A DNA stretch of 64,000 nucleotides, from assembly GCF_900101785.1 (NCBI RefSeq), contig NZ_LT629688.1, positions 682,001-746,000 of the forward strand. The letters are read 5' to 3'. Below the pieces are notes generated by a model. That model searched no databases, was not told the origin of the DNA, and saw only the letters and a list, made by a program, of their open reading frames with translations. Of this stretch, positions 39,912-47,450 are shown piece after piece. The translations under genes were made by a program, and so were the position numbers. Source of the stretch: Auraticoccus monumenti. GTDB taxonomy: Bacteria; Actinomycetota; Actinomycetes; Propionibacteriales; Propionibacteriaceae. Positions within the stretch are counted from its first letter, which is position 1, and the number at the start of each line of letters is the position of its first letter.

Positions 39912-42773
39912 TCAGTCGGGCAGCTGGGCGGCGAGCAGCTCGAGCACGTGCTGGTACTCCTGCCCGACGGCCCGGGTCATGCCGAGCTCGCAGGTCCGGT
40001 TGCAGCTGGCGTGGGCCTCGGCCCCGACACCCACCACCTCGGCGGCCTCGGCGGCGGTGGCGGACGCCGTCAGCTCGGGGTGCAGCAGACCGCGGTCGCC
40101 GGCGAAGGCGCAGCAGCCCCAGGCCACCGGGACGTGGACGGTGTCGGCCACGGCGTCGGCCACCTCGAGCAGGGCGGCGTCCAGCCCGAGCTGGTGGGAG
40201 GAGCAGGTGGGGTGGACGGCCAGGCTGGCCACCTTCTCCCCCGCCGGGAGCCGCGGCAGCACCCGCTCGGCGACGAAGGCGACGGCGTCGACCACCGTCA
40301 CCCCCGAGCCGGCGAGCGCCTTGAGCAGCCCCTCGGTGCAGCTGGAGGCGTCGGTGACCAGCGGCAGCGCACCGTCGCGGGTGGCGCGCAGGACGTCGGC
40401 GCGGACCCGCTGCTGCATCGCGGCGTAGCCCTCGGGGAGGCCCTTGGACGACCACGGCGTCCCGCAGCAGAGGTCGTCGACCGACTCCGGCACCAGCAGC
40501 CGCACCCCCGCCCGGGCGCACAGCTCCTGCAGGCTCCACTGCACCCCGCGGCTGCCCTGGACGGGACCGAACATGGCGTTGACGCAGGCCGGCAGGTAGA
40601 CCGCGTCGACCTCCTCACCGGGTGCGGTGCGCAGCGGTCCCGCGGTCGCGCTGCGGGAGCGTCCGCCGCCGGGGAGCTCCGGGGACCACAGCGGCAGCAG
40701 CTCGGTCGGGACGACGGCTCGGGCGGCGCGGTTGAGCCCGGTCACCGCGGGCACCACCGGCGTCGGCAGGGCCCGTGCGACCAACAGACCCTTCGACCCG
40801 GCCCCGCTGGCCGCCCCCCAGTGCCGGGCCGCGGCCGTCCACCCGCGACGCGCCACCGGGGTGTGCTCGTCGCGGCGCAGCCGGCGGACCAGGTCCCCGG
40901 TGTTGATCAGCACCGGGCAGGCGGTCTGGCACATGCCGTCCACCGCGCAGGTCTGGAGGCCGTCGTAGTCGTACTGCTCGTCGATCGCGCGGGCCAGCGC
41001 GGTGTCCCCGGCGGCCAGGGCCGCCTGCTCGGCGCGGCGGGCCACGATGCGCTGGCGCGGGGTCATGGTGAGGTCGCGGCTGGGGCACACCGGCTCGCAG
41101 TAGCCGCACTCCACGCAGCGGTCGACCTCCTCCTCCACCGGCGGGGTCAGCTTGATGTGGCGCAGGTGGGCGGTGGGGTCGTCGTCGAGCAGCACCCCGG
41201 GGTTGAGCGTGCCGGCCGGGTCGACCAGCCGCTTCACCTCCCGCATCACCTCGTAGAGCTCGTCGCCGAACTGCCGGCGCACGTAGGGGGCCATCACCCG
41301 CCCGGTGCCGTGCTCGGCCTTGAGCGAGCCGCCGTGGCCGAGGACCAGGTCGACCATCGCCTCGGTGAAGTCGGCGTAGCGGCCCAGCGCCGCCTCGCCC
41401 TCGAAGCGGTCGGTGATCATGAAGTGGACGTTGCCGTCCTTGGCGTGGCCGAAGATCACCGAGTCGCGGTAGCCGTGGCTGTCGAACAGCACGGTCAGCT
41501 CGGCGCAGGTGTCGGCCAGCGATGCCACCGGGACGGCGATGTCCTCCAGCAGCGCGGTGGTGCCGGAGGGTCGGGCCCAGGCCACCGAGGTGAACAGGCC
41601 CTTGCGCAGCTTCCACAGCTGGGCCCGGACGGCTGCGTCGCTGGTCAGGGGTGCGGCGGCGACCAGCGGCAGCCCGGCCAGGACGTCACCGGCTCCGGCC
41701 ACCAGGTGCTCCAGCTGGTCGGCGTCGGTGGACTGGTACTCCAGCAGCAGCGCCGCCTGCCGGTCGACGTCCAGGGCGGCCACCGCGGGAGGGACGTCGG
41801 CCAGCGACTGCCCGACCCGCAGCGAGGTGGCGTCGAGCAGCTCCAGGGTCGCCGCACCCGAGGCGACCAGCGCCGGCAGGGACCGGTTGGCCGCGGCGAG
41901 GTCGTCGAAGACCAGCAGGGTGGACGCCGCCCGGGTGCGGAGCGGGACGGTGCGGAAGGTGGCCTCGGCGACGAACCCGAGCGTCCCCTCCGAGCCGATC
42001 ACCAGGTGAGCCAGGACCTCCGCCGGGCGGTCGAAGTCGAGGAAGGAGTTGAGGCCGTAGCCCATCGTGTTCTTCATCGAGTACTGGGCGGTGATCGTGG
42101 TCACCGAGGCGGCGTCCCCGCGGACCCGGTCGCGGAGCCGCAGCAGGCCGGCGTGCAGCTCGGGCTCGCGGGCGGCCAGCAGGGCGTCGGCGTCGGAGGC
42201 CCCGGTGTCGACCACGGTGCCCGAGGGCAGCACCAGCACCATCGACTCCAGCGTGCGGTAGGAGTTCTCGGTCGTCCCGCAGGCCATCCCCGAGGAGTTG
42301 TTGGCGATGACGCCGCCGATGGTGCAGGCGGCCTCGCTGGCCGGGTCGGGCCCGAACTTGCGGCCGTAGGGGGCCAGTCGGGCGTTGAGCATCCGCACCG
42401 TGACCCCGGGCTGGACCCGCACCCGGGCGCCGCCGTCCAGCACGGTCACGTCGGTGAAGTGGCGGCGGACGTCGACCAGGATCCCGTCGGTGACGCCCTG
42501 GCCGGAGAGGCTGGTGCCGCCGGACCGCAGGGTCAGCGGGACCCCCAGGCGGGCGCTGGTGCGGAACAGCACGCCCACCTCGGCGGCCTCGCGGGCGACC
42601 ACCACCGCGTCGGGGGTGAGCAGGAAGTGCGAGGCGTCGTTGCCGATGGAGTAACGGTCCAGCTCGCGGCTGCGCAGCTGCTCGAGGCCGACCAGACCGG
42701 CGAGCTCGGCCAGCAGGGTGTCCCGGCTGGCACGGACCGGTCCGGCGGTCGGGGGGCTCGTCACGGACGTCAC
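39912..42773 (-). CDS. FAD-linked oxidase / Fe-S protein fusion, D-lactate or glycolate dehydrogenase type
   Basis: This 953-residue fusion has an N-terminal FAD domain (LRSGGTSLSGQGVTDGILVD, IGGVIANNSSGMACGT, VIGSEGTLGFVAEATF) and FAD-oxidase C domain (SVIFGHAKDGNVHFMI, KAEHGTGRVMAPYV, DPAGTLNPGVLL). Next come two 4Fe-4S motifs (CVECGYCEPVCPS and CAVDGMCQTACPV) and a C-terminal CCG pair (DDLCCGTPWSSKG, WGCCAFAGDRG). This is the GlcD-GlcF fusion arrangement of membrane-associated D-lactate dehydrogenases that feed electrons to the quinone pool. The gap 42774-42962 contains no clear gene. Confidence 0.9.
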   Translation of the reverse strand: MTSVTSPPTAGPVRASRDTLLAELAGLVGLEQLRSRELDRYSIGNDASHFLLTPDAVVVAREAAEVGVLFRTSARLGVPLTLRSGGTSLSGQGVTDGILVDVRRHFTDVTVLDGGARVRVQPGVTVRMLNARLAPYGRKFGPDPASEAACTIGGVIANNSSGMACGTTENSYRTLESMVLVLPSGTVVDTGASDADALLAAREPELHAGLLRLRDRVRGDAASVTTITAQYSMKNTMGYGLNSFLDFDRPAEVLAHLVIGSEGTLGFVAEATFRTVPLRTRAASTLLVFDDLAAANRSLPALVASGAATLELLDATSLRVGQSLADVPPAVAALDVDRQAALLLEYQSTDADQLEHLVAGAGDVLAGLPLVAAAPLTSDAAVRAQLWKLRKGLFTSVAWARPSGTTALLEDIAVPVASLADTCAELTVLFDSHGYRDSVIFGHAKDGNVHFMITDRFEGEAALGRYADFTEAMVDLVLGHGGSLKAEHGTGRVMAPYVRRQFGDELYEVMREVKRLVDPAGTLNPGVLLDDDPTAHLRHIKLTPPVEEEVDRCVECGYCEPVCPSRDLTMTPRQRIVARRAEQAALAAGDTALARAIDEQYDYDGLQTCAVDGMCQTACPVLINTGDLVRRLRRDEHTPVARRGWTAAARHWGAASGAGSKGLLVARALPTPVVPAVTGLNRAARAVVPTELLPLWSPELPGGGRSRSATAGPLRTAPGEEVDAVYLPACVNAMFGPVQGSRGVQWSLQELCARAGVRLLVPESVDDLCCGTPWSSKGLPEGYAAMQQRVRADVLRATRDGALPLVTDASSCTEGLLKALAGSGVTVVDAVAFVAERVLPRLPAGEKVASLAVHPTCSSHQLGLDAALLEVADAVADTVHVPVAWGCCAFAGDRGLLHPELTASATAAEAAEVVGVGAEAHASCNRTCELGMTRAVGQEYQHVLELLAAQLPD

Positions 42774-42962
42774 CTGCGCACCCTACGCGCCGGCAAGGAG
42801 GCCAGCGGGCCGCTCCGGTTCGCGCGCCAGCTGCCGGTGACGAAGCGGGCCACCAGGCCGCGGTTGATTTTGAGGGTCAGTCCCGAGCGCTGGTCCAGCA
42901 GCACCACGCCCTGCCTGCGTGGAGTCGGGCCGGGACAGCGACGGCCCCTCAGAATCCGTCAC

Positions 42963-42987
42963 CCCGCACCCTCCTCACCGGTGCGGG
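42963..42987 (-). terminator. Terminator of the glutathione peroxidase gene
   Basis: CCCGCACC and GGTGCGGG form a perfect 8-bp stem with a 9-nt loop, 18 nt past the stop codon on the minus strand. Confidence 0.6.
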
Positions 42988-43004
42988 CAGCGCAGCGGGT
43001 GCAG

Positions 43005-43493
43005 TCAGGCCGCGACGGTCAGGGCCTGCTCGATGTCCTCGGACAACGACTTCGGCTCGGTCTGCGGCGCGTAGCGCTTGACCACGTGGCCGTCGCGGCC
43101 GACCAGGAACTTGGTGAAGTTCCACTTGATGGCGTCGCCGAGGATGCCGCCCTTCTCCTCACGCAGCCACGACCACAGCGGGTGGGCGGCGGAGCCGTTG
43201 ACGTCGACCTTGGCGAACATCGGGAAGCTGACGCCGTAGTTCAGCTGGCAGAACTCCGCGATCTCGGCCTCGGTGCCCGGCTCCTGGTGACCGAACTGGT
43301 CGCAGGGGAAGCCGAGGACGGTGAAGGCGCGGTCGCGGTAGGTGTCGTGGAGCTGCTGGAGACCCTCGTACTGCGGGGTCATCCCGCACCTCGAGGCGGT
43401 GTTGACCACCAGCACGACCTGTCCGAGGTGGTCGGCGAGGGCGACGTCGCGCCCGTCGAGGGCGGGGGCGCGGAAGTCGGCGAGGGTCGTCAT
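43005..43493 (-). CDS. Glutathione-peroxidase family thiol peroxidase
   Basis: This 162-residue thioredoxin-fold protein has the peroxidatic Cys in VVNTASRCGMTPQYEGLQ, followed by FTVLGFPCDQFGHQEPG (Gln and resolving Cys) and IKWNFTKFLVGRDGHVVKRYAP (Trp/Asn). As the active residue is Cys and not selenocysteine, it probably uses thioredoxin as reductant. It lies 20 bp beyond the LanC-like gene's end on the same strand but has its own terminator; cotranscription with the LanC group is possible. Confidence 0.9.
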   Translation of the reverse strand: MTTLADFRAPALDGRDVALADHLGQVVLVVNTASRCGMTPQYEGLQQLHDTYRDRAFTVLGFPCDQFGHQEPGTEAEIAEFCQLNYGVSFPMFAKVDVNGSAAHPLWSWLREEKGGILGDAIKWNFTKFLVGRDGHVVKRYAPQTEPKSLSEDIEQALTVAA

Positions 43494-43513
43494 GCTCGCC
43501 AGTGTGCCCCCGC

Positions 43514-44959
43514 TCACCCAGCGCCGGTCAGGACCCCCACCTCGAGCCCGAGCAGGGCGGCGCCCACCACCCCCGCCTCCGGGTGGGCGATCCGCGCCAG
43601 CGTCAGAGCGGCACCGGCGAACCCGACGAAGAGACCGGCCACCCCCTCCGCCTCGCGCAGGCCGCCGGGCCACTCCCAGGGGTCCTCGGGCAGCCGCTCG
43701 GCCAGGGTGAGGGCGGCGGTGCGCGTGGTGGCGAGCAGCTCGGCGTCACCCCACACCCTGGACGCCTCCAGCAGCAGCTCCAGCGGTCCACCCAACCCGT
43801 GGCAGAGGGTCAGGCCGCCGGGTGCGGCGTCCCAGCCGTGCTCGGCGACACCGGTCAGCGCCTGCTGCACGGCCCGCTGTGCGGCGGCCACGGCCACCTC
43901 GGCGTCGGCGGCGACGGTCTCGATCGGCCACGGGGCACCGGCCGGGGAGCCGGCCAGCAGCACCAGCCGGACCAGCCCGATGCCCGCGGCGCCGTGGCAC
44001 CACAGCGGCGCGGCGGCGGAGATGTCGCCGTCGCGCAGGTCCGGCCAGCCGCCGCCCACCGGGTCGAACCAGGCGGCCTCCCAGGCCAGGGCGTCGTCGG
44101 CCAGGGCCAGGGCGTCCGCGGCCAGCGGCGGGAAGCGGCGTGCGGTCTCGACCAGGGCCAGCACCACCCCGCTCGCCCCGTGGGCCAGCCCGCACAGGGG
44201 ACGTCCCGGCCGTGCACCAGGGGCGGTGTCGGCGACGTCGGGCCAGCAGCAGCCGACCGGCTCACGTCGGGTGCCGGCTGCCAGGGCGTCGAGCAGGTCC
44301 GCGGCACGACGTGCGCCGTGCTCGTCCGGGGGTAGCGCCAGCAGGAGGCCAGCTAGACCACCGGTCAGGTCGTGCCCCGTCCCACCGACGTCGAGGTCGC
44401 CGTCCCACCCGGGCGCGAGCATGCCCCCGCCCGTGGTGAGGCGGGACGGTGCGGAGCCGGTCCCACGGGAGCCGGAGGTGCCGGCCGACCCGACGCGGGC
44501 GGCGACCACGCGGGAGGCCAGCTCGAGCCCGGTCCGACCGACGAGCACGTCCGTTCCTCCCGGGCTGCGGCCCACGGCGCCCCGGATCGCTCGTCCGGCC
44601 AGCTCCACCGCCTCCGCGCGGCCGGTCAGGGTCCCGAGCTCGGCCAGGGCCCAGGCGACGCCGGCGTCCCCGTCGTAGAGGGCCGGGTGGCCGGCCCTGA
44701 CGGTGGTGGGACGTCCCTCCGGCGACAGCTCCCACGTCGGCCAGCCGACGTCCTGGCCGGTGGTGATGGCGCCCCCCAGCAGCGCGTCCACCACCCGCTC
44801 GACGACCCGGTCCAGGCGGGCCACCTCATCCGCGACGGCCACCACACCCGGCAGCCCCTCGCTTACGGTTCCAGCAACGCCCGGCCGCGTCAGCACATCG
44901 ACGGCGGTCGCCGCCTGCTGCCCCGACCACGGCGGCGTGGCCACCTGGATCTCGCTCAC
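43514..44959 (-). CDS. LanC-like lanthionine cyclase domain protein
   Basis: This 481-residue protein starts at GTG 44959 with AAGGAGGAG before it. The C-terminal 300 residues form a LanC alpha/alpha barrel. GLAHGASG (His260), APLWCHGAAGIGL (Cys321) and LTLCHGLGG (Cys386-His387) are the conserved motifs, and the Cys/Cys/His zinc ligands that activate the thiol nucleophile are all present. The N-terminal part has HPALYDGDAGVAWALAELG, the first barrel repeat. It is the fourth gene of an operon with overlapping stop-start codons after the protease, APH and HopA1-like genes. It should add Cys thiols to dehydrated Ser/Thr in a peptide or protein. Confidence 0.85.
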   Translation of the reverse strand: MSEIQVATPPWSGQQAATAVDVLTRPGVAGTVSEGLPGVVAVADEVARLDRVVERVVDALLGGAITTGQDVGWPTWELSPEGRPTTVRAGHPALYDGDAGVAWALAELGTLTGRAEAVELAGRAIRGAVGRSPGGTDVLVGRTGLELASRVVAARVGSAGTSGSRGTGSAPSRLTTGGGMLAPGWDGDLDVGGTGHDLTGGLAGLLLALPPDEHGARRAADLLDALAAGTRREPVGCCWPDVADTAPGARPGRPLCGLAHGASGVVLALVETARRFPPLAADALALADDALAWEAAWFDPVGGGWPDLRDGDISAAAPLWCHGAAGIGLVRLVLLAGSPAGAPWPIETVAADAEVAVAAAQRAVQQALTGVAEHGWDAAPGGLTLCHGLGGPLELLLEASRVWGDAELLATTRTAALTLAERLPEDPWEWPGGLREAEGVAGLFVGFAGAALTLARIAHPEAGVVGAALLGLEVGVLTGAG

Positions 44960-46200
44960 GACTCCTCCTTCTGACGGTGTGGTCCTGCGCCCTCGCTCGT
45001 GCGGGCTGCGTCCTCGCTCGTGCGGGCTGCGTCCTCGCTCGTGCCGGCTGCGTCCCCGCTCGTGCCGGCTGCGTCCCCGCTCGTGCCGGCTGCGTCCCCG
45101 CTCGTGCCGGCTGCGTCCCCGCTGCGGGTTCTGCCCCCGCTCGTGCCCGCTGCGTCCCCGCTGCGGGTTCCGCCCCCGCTCGTGCCCGCTGCGTCCGCAC
45201 TGCGGGTTGCGTCCCCGCTCGTGCGGGCGGCGTCCCCCGCCAGCCGGGTTCCTCCCCCTGCTCCCGGGCTCGCGTCCTCCGGAAGCCCCGACCCCTCGGT
45301 CCTGGCGTGCGGGGCGGCCGGGTCGACCCCGTGGTGTCGGAGCTGGCCGGCGACGTGCTCCAGCAGCAGGTCCGGGTCCGCCTCGACGGCCGGCCCGGCG
45401 CCGGTGGCCTCCCAGGCGGAGAGAGCGGCCGCCAGCAACCGGCAGCGTGTCTCCCCGAAGCTGGTGCCGTTCCCGGGCTCGTGCGCCCAGCCGACGCCCG
45501 GACCGAGCGGGGCGGTCAGCGGCACCCGGACGGGACGGGTCGACCCCGCCACGTCCCGGGCCACCGCCGCCCACAACGACTCCCGCTCGTCGTCGGGCAG
45601 GTAGACCACCACCGCGTCCGGACGTCCGAGCAGGTCCGGCTCGGCCACGCACTTGAGCATCCAGGGCCGTTCCAGGTCCACCAGCCACCGGGTGAGCAGG
45701 GCCACCAGCTCGACCACCGAGTCGGTCCGCGGGGCCAGGTAGAGACGGCTGAGCCGCGGTCCCGGTGTGCTCGACCACCCGCCGCCCCAGGTGCGCCACC
45801 AGCCGTCGACCTGGTGGGCACCACCGCGGCGCAGCACCCGGACGTCGAGCCCCGCGACCGGATCCCGTCCGGCGCCGAGCGTCCCGACGTAGTCACCGCG
45901 GCAGTGGGCGCGGACGTCCCCTGACGCGCTCCTGGTCACCACCGTGCCGGCCAGGCCCACCCGGGCCACCCGGACGGGCCCGGTCCAGCTCCGGCTGCCG
46001 GCGTGCCCCGCCCGGAGCAGGCGGCCCAGCGGCGGCCACCACGGGTCCCAGGCCGCGACGGCGGCGGGGGCGGCGTACCAGCACCGGTACAGCTCGTCGG
46101 CGGGGACGTCGGCGTGCCGCACACCGGTCCAGACCCGGGCCGCGGCGAGGACGTCGGCGGCGTGCGCGGGCGAGAAGGACGCCACCCCGGCCCCGGTCAC
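44956..46200 (-). CDS. HopA1-like protein (RiPP lyase type)
   Basis: This is a 414-residue protein. Residues 30-295 match the HopA1 effector family as found in actinobacterial RiPP clusters: SRLYLAPRTDSVVELVALLTRWL, RPWMLKCVAEPDLLGRPDAVVVYLPDDE, PLTAPLGPGVGWAHEPGNGTSFG and RCRLLAAALSAWE. In class V lanthipeptide and thioamitide pathways, a HopA1-like protein works with an APH-like kinase to phosphorylate and then eliminate Ser/Thr. Residues about 300-414 are a low-complexity tail of repeats near GDAAGTS. Both ends overlap neighbouring genes by 4 bp. Confidence 0.78.
   Translation of the reverse strand: MTGAGVASFSPAHAADVLAAARVWTGVRHADVPADELYRCWYAAPAAVAAWDPWWPPLGRLLRAGHAGSRSWTGPVRVARVGLAGTVVTRSASGDVRAHCRGDYVGTLGAGRDPVAGLDVRVLRRGGAHQVDGWWRTWGGGWSSTPGPRLSRLYLAPRTDSVVELVALLTRWLVDLERPWMLKCVAEPDLLGRPDAVVVYLPDDERESLWAAVARDVAGSTRPVRVPLTAPLGPGVGWAHEPGNGTSFGETRCRLLAAALSAWEATGAGPAVEADPDLLLEHVAGQLRHHGVDPAAPHARTEGSGLPEDASPGAGGGTRLAGDAARTSGDATRSADAAGTSGGGTRSGDAAGTSGGRTRSGDAAGTSGDAAGTSGDAAGTSGDAAGTSEDAARTSEDAARTSEGAGPHRQKEES
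45001..45235 (-). repeat. In-frame 21-bp minisatellite in the HopA1-like gene
   Basis: About ten copies of a 21-bp unit close to GCTCGTGCCGGCTGCGTCC, with near-identical copies between 45020 and 45120, encode the heptad GDAAGTS and variants (EDAARTS, GGRTRSG). The repeat forms the C-terminal tail of the protein. It does not affect the HopA1 domain, and its length probably varies between strains. Confidence 0.8.
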
Positions 46201-47450
46201 GGCCGGACCCCCGACAGCCCGGCCAGCCGACGGGCCCGACCCAGCCGGGTCGCGACGTCCTGGTCCAGCCCATCGCGGGACCCCTCGTCGGCGCGCCCCG
46301 AGGGCTCACCGCCACGGCCCGACGGCGCCAGGTGCTCCACCTGCACGGCCAGCTGCCACGCCGTCACCACCGAGTGGACGCAGGCCAGCGGGGCGGCGAC
46401 CCGACCCGGGCCACCGGCCTCGGCGTAGGAGGCGAGGAAGCGCTGCACCGACGGGGCACCGCCCAGCTCGTGCAGCACCGCGGCCGCGCAGACCACGTCC
46501 CAGTCCGGGTCCCCGGCCCCGCCGGCCTCCCAGTCGAGCAGCCCCACCCGGTCCCCGTCGTGGAGGACGTTGGCCGCGGTGAGGTCTCCGTGCACCCACA
46601 CCCCTCGGCGCCACGCCCGTGCCGCCCCGGCCAGCGCGGCGGCCAGAGCCGGCTCACGCACCGCGGCCAGCACGTCGGCGGCGGGTGAACCCTCCGGCGC
46701 CCCGGCCATCGAGGGCAGCGGCCGCTCCGGGTGCAGCGGCCAGGGCAGCCGGGCCGGCCCCGTGCCAGGAGCCGCCGGGACCGCGTGCAGCCGGGCCAGC
46801 TCCCGTCCCAGGGCCGTCGAGGCCACACTCAGCCGGACCGGGTCCCCGAGCAGCCGGTCCAGCTGGACCCCGGGCAGGGGCGCGGTCCAGACCGCGTCCC
46901 CGCCCGGGACCTGGTGGGCGGCGGAGTCCCCCCGAACCACCGCGCCCACCTCCCCATCCGGGACCCCACGGGCGACGGCGTCCCCCCGAACCACCGTGCC
47001 CGTCCACCCCGGAGGGGCGTCGTCGGCGACGGGCTCCCCCCGGACCCCCGCACCCGCCGCCGCACCCGGTGTGCCGGTGACGGCGTCCCCCCGAGACGCC
47101 GTCACCGCACCTCCCGTGGAGCCGTCGGCGTCCCCCCGGACCACCACCGACGTCTCCCCCTGCCCGGCGCCACCCACCGCGTCGGGTCCACCGAGGACCC
47201 GGGGCAGCAGCACCCGGCCCCGCAGCGCCTCCCACGCCGCCCGCTCGACCGCGACCGTGTCGTCGCCGTCGAGCACCGACGCCGGTCCGGGCTGCTTGAC
47301 GTAGGCCAGCACCGATCCCGCCCCCTCCAGCCGGTGGACCCGGTTGGAACGCCACTGCGGGACCAGCACCGTCCGCCCCGCCAGCACCTCGGCGGGATCG
47401 GCCAGGCCGAGGGCCACCGCGTCGCGGAGCAGGACCGGTGCCGTCCTCAT
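46197..47450 (-). CDS. APH-fold phosphotransferase (kinase of the RiPP set)
   Basis: This 417-residue protein starts at ATG 47450. The C-lobe carries VWVHGDLTAANVL (HGD at 287-289, Asn294) and GLLDWEAGGAGDPDWDV (Asp306), the catalytic and metal-binding residues of aminoglycoside-phosphotransferase-fold kinases. The N-lobe is divergent (LAYVKQPGPASVLDGDD). Residues about 97-187 between the lobes are a low-complexity insertion with five VVRGD-like or RGD repeats, absent from typical APH proteins. Adjacent HopA1-like and LanC-like genes suggest that it phosphorylates Ser/Thr of a peptide substrate. Confidence 0.8.
   Translation of the reverse strand: MRTAPVLLRDAVALGLADPAEVLAGRTVLVPQWRSNRVHRLEGAGSVLAYVKQPGPASVLDGDDTVAVERAAWEALRGRVLLPRVLGGPDAVGGAGQGETSVVVRGDADGSTGGAVTASRGDAVTGTPGAAAGAGVRGEPVADDAPPGWTGTVVRGDAVARGVPDGEVGAVVRGDSAAHQVPGGDAVWTAPLPGVQLDRLLGDPVRLSVASTALGRELARLHAVPAAPGTGPARLPWPLHPERPLPSMAGAPEGSPAADVLAAVREPALAAALAGAARAWRRGVWVHGDLTAANVLHDGDRVGLLDWEAGGAGDPDWDVVCAAAVLHELGGAPSVQRFLASYAEAGGPGRVAAPLACVHSVVTAWQLAVQVEHLAPSGRGGEPSGRADEGSRDGLDQDVATRLGRARRLAGLSGVRP
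46900..47160 (-). repeat. In-frame imperfect repeat inside the APH gene
   Basis: Copies of GCGTCCCCCCGAACCACCG and close variants (about five between 46920 and 47150, irregular spacing) encode VVRGDA-like elements inserted between the two kinase lobes. The C-runs within it are prone to slippage, so frameshift polymorphism is possible. Confidence 0.65.

Noticed and set aside
42774..43004. A short minus-strand frame with VVLLDQRSGLTLKINRGL that resembles a small PqqD-like or remnant gene
   Set aside because: No start codon with a ribosome site, length about 45 codons, and no convincing family match.
39822..44678. A plus-strand open frame of 1618 codons antisense to the D-lactate-dehydrogenase-like, peroxidase and LanC genes
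   Set aside because: It lies opposite genes with clear domains, and its product is low-complexity Gly/Val/Arg/Pro. Long antisense frames are expected at this GC content.
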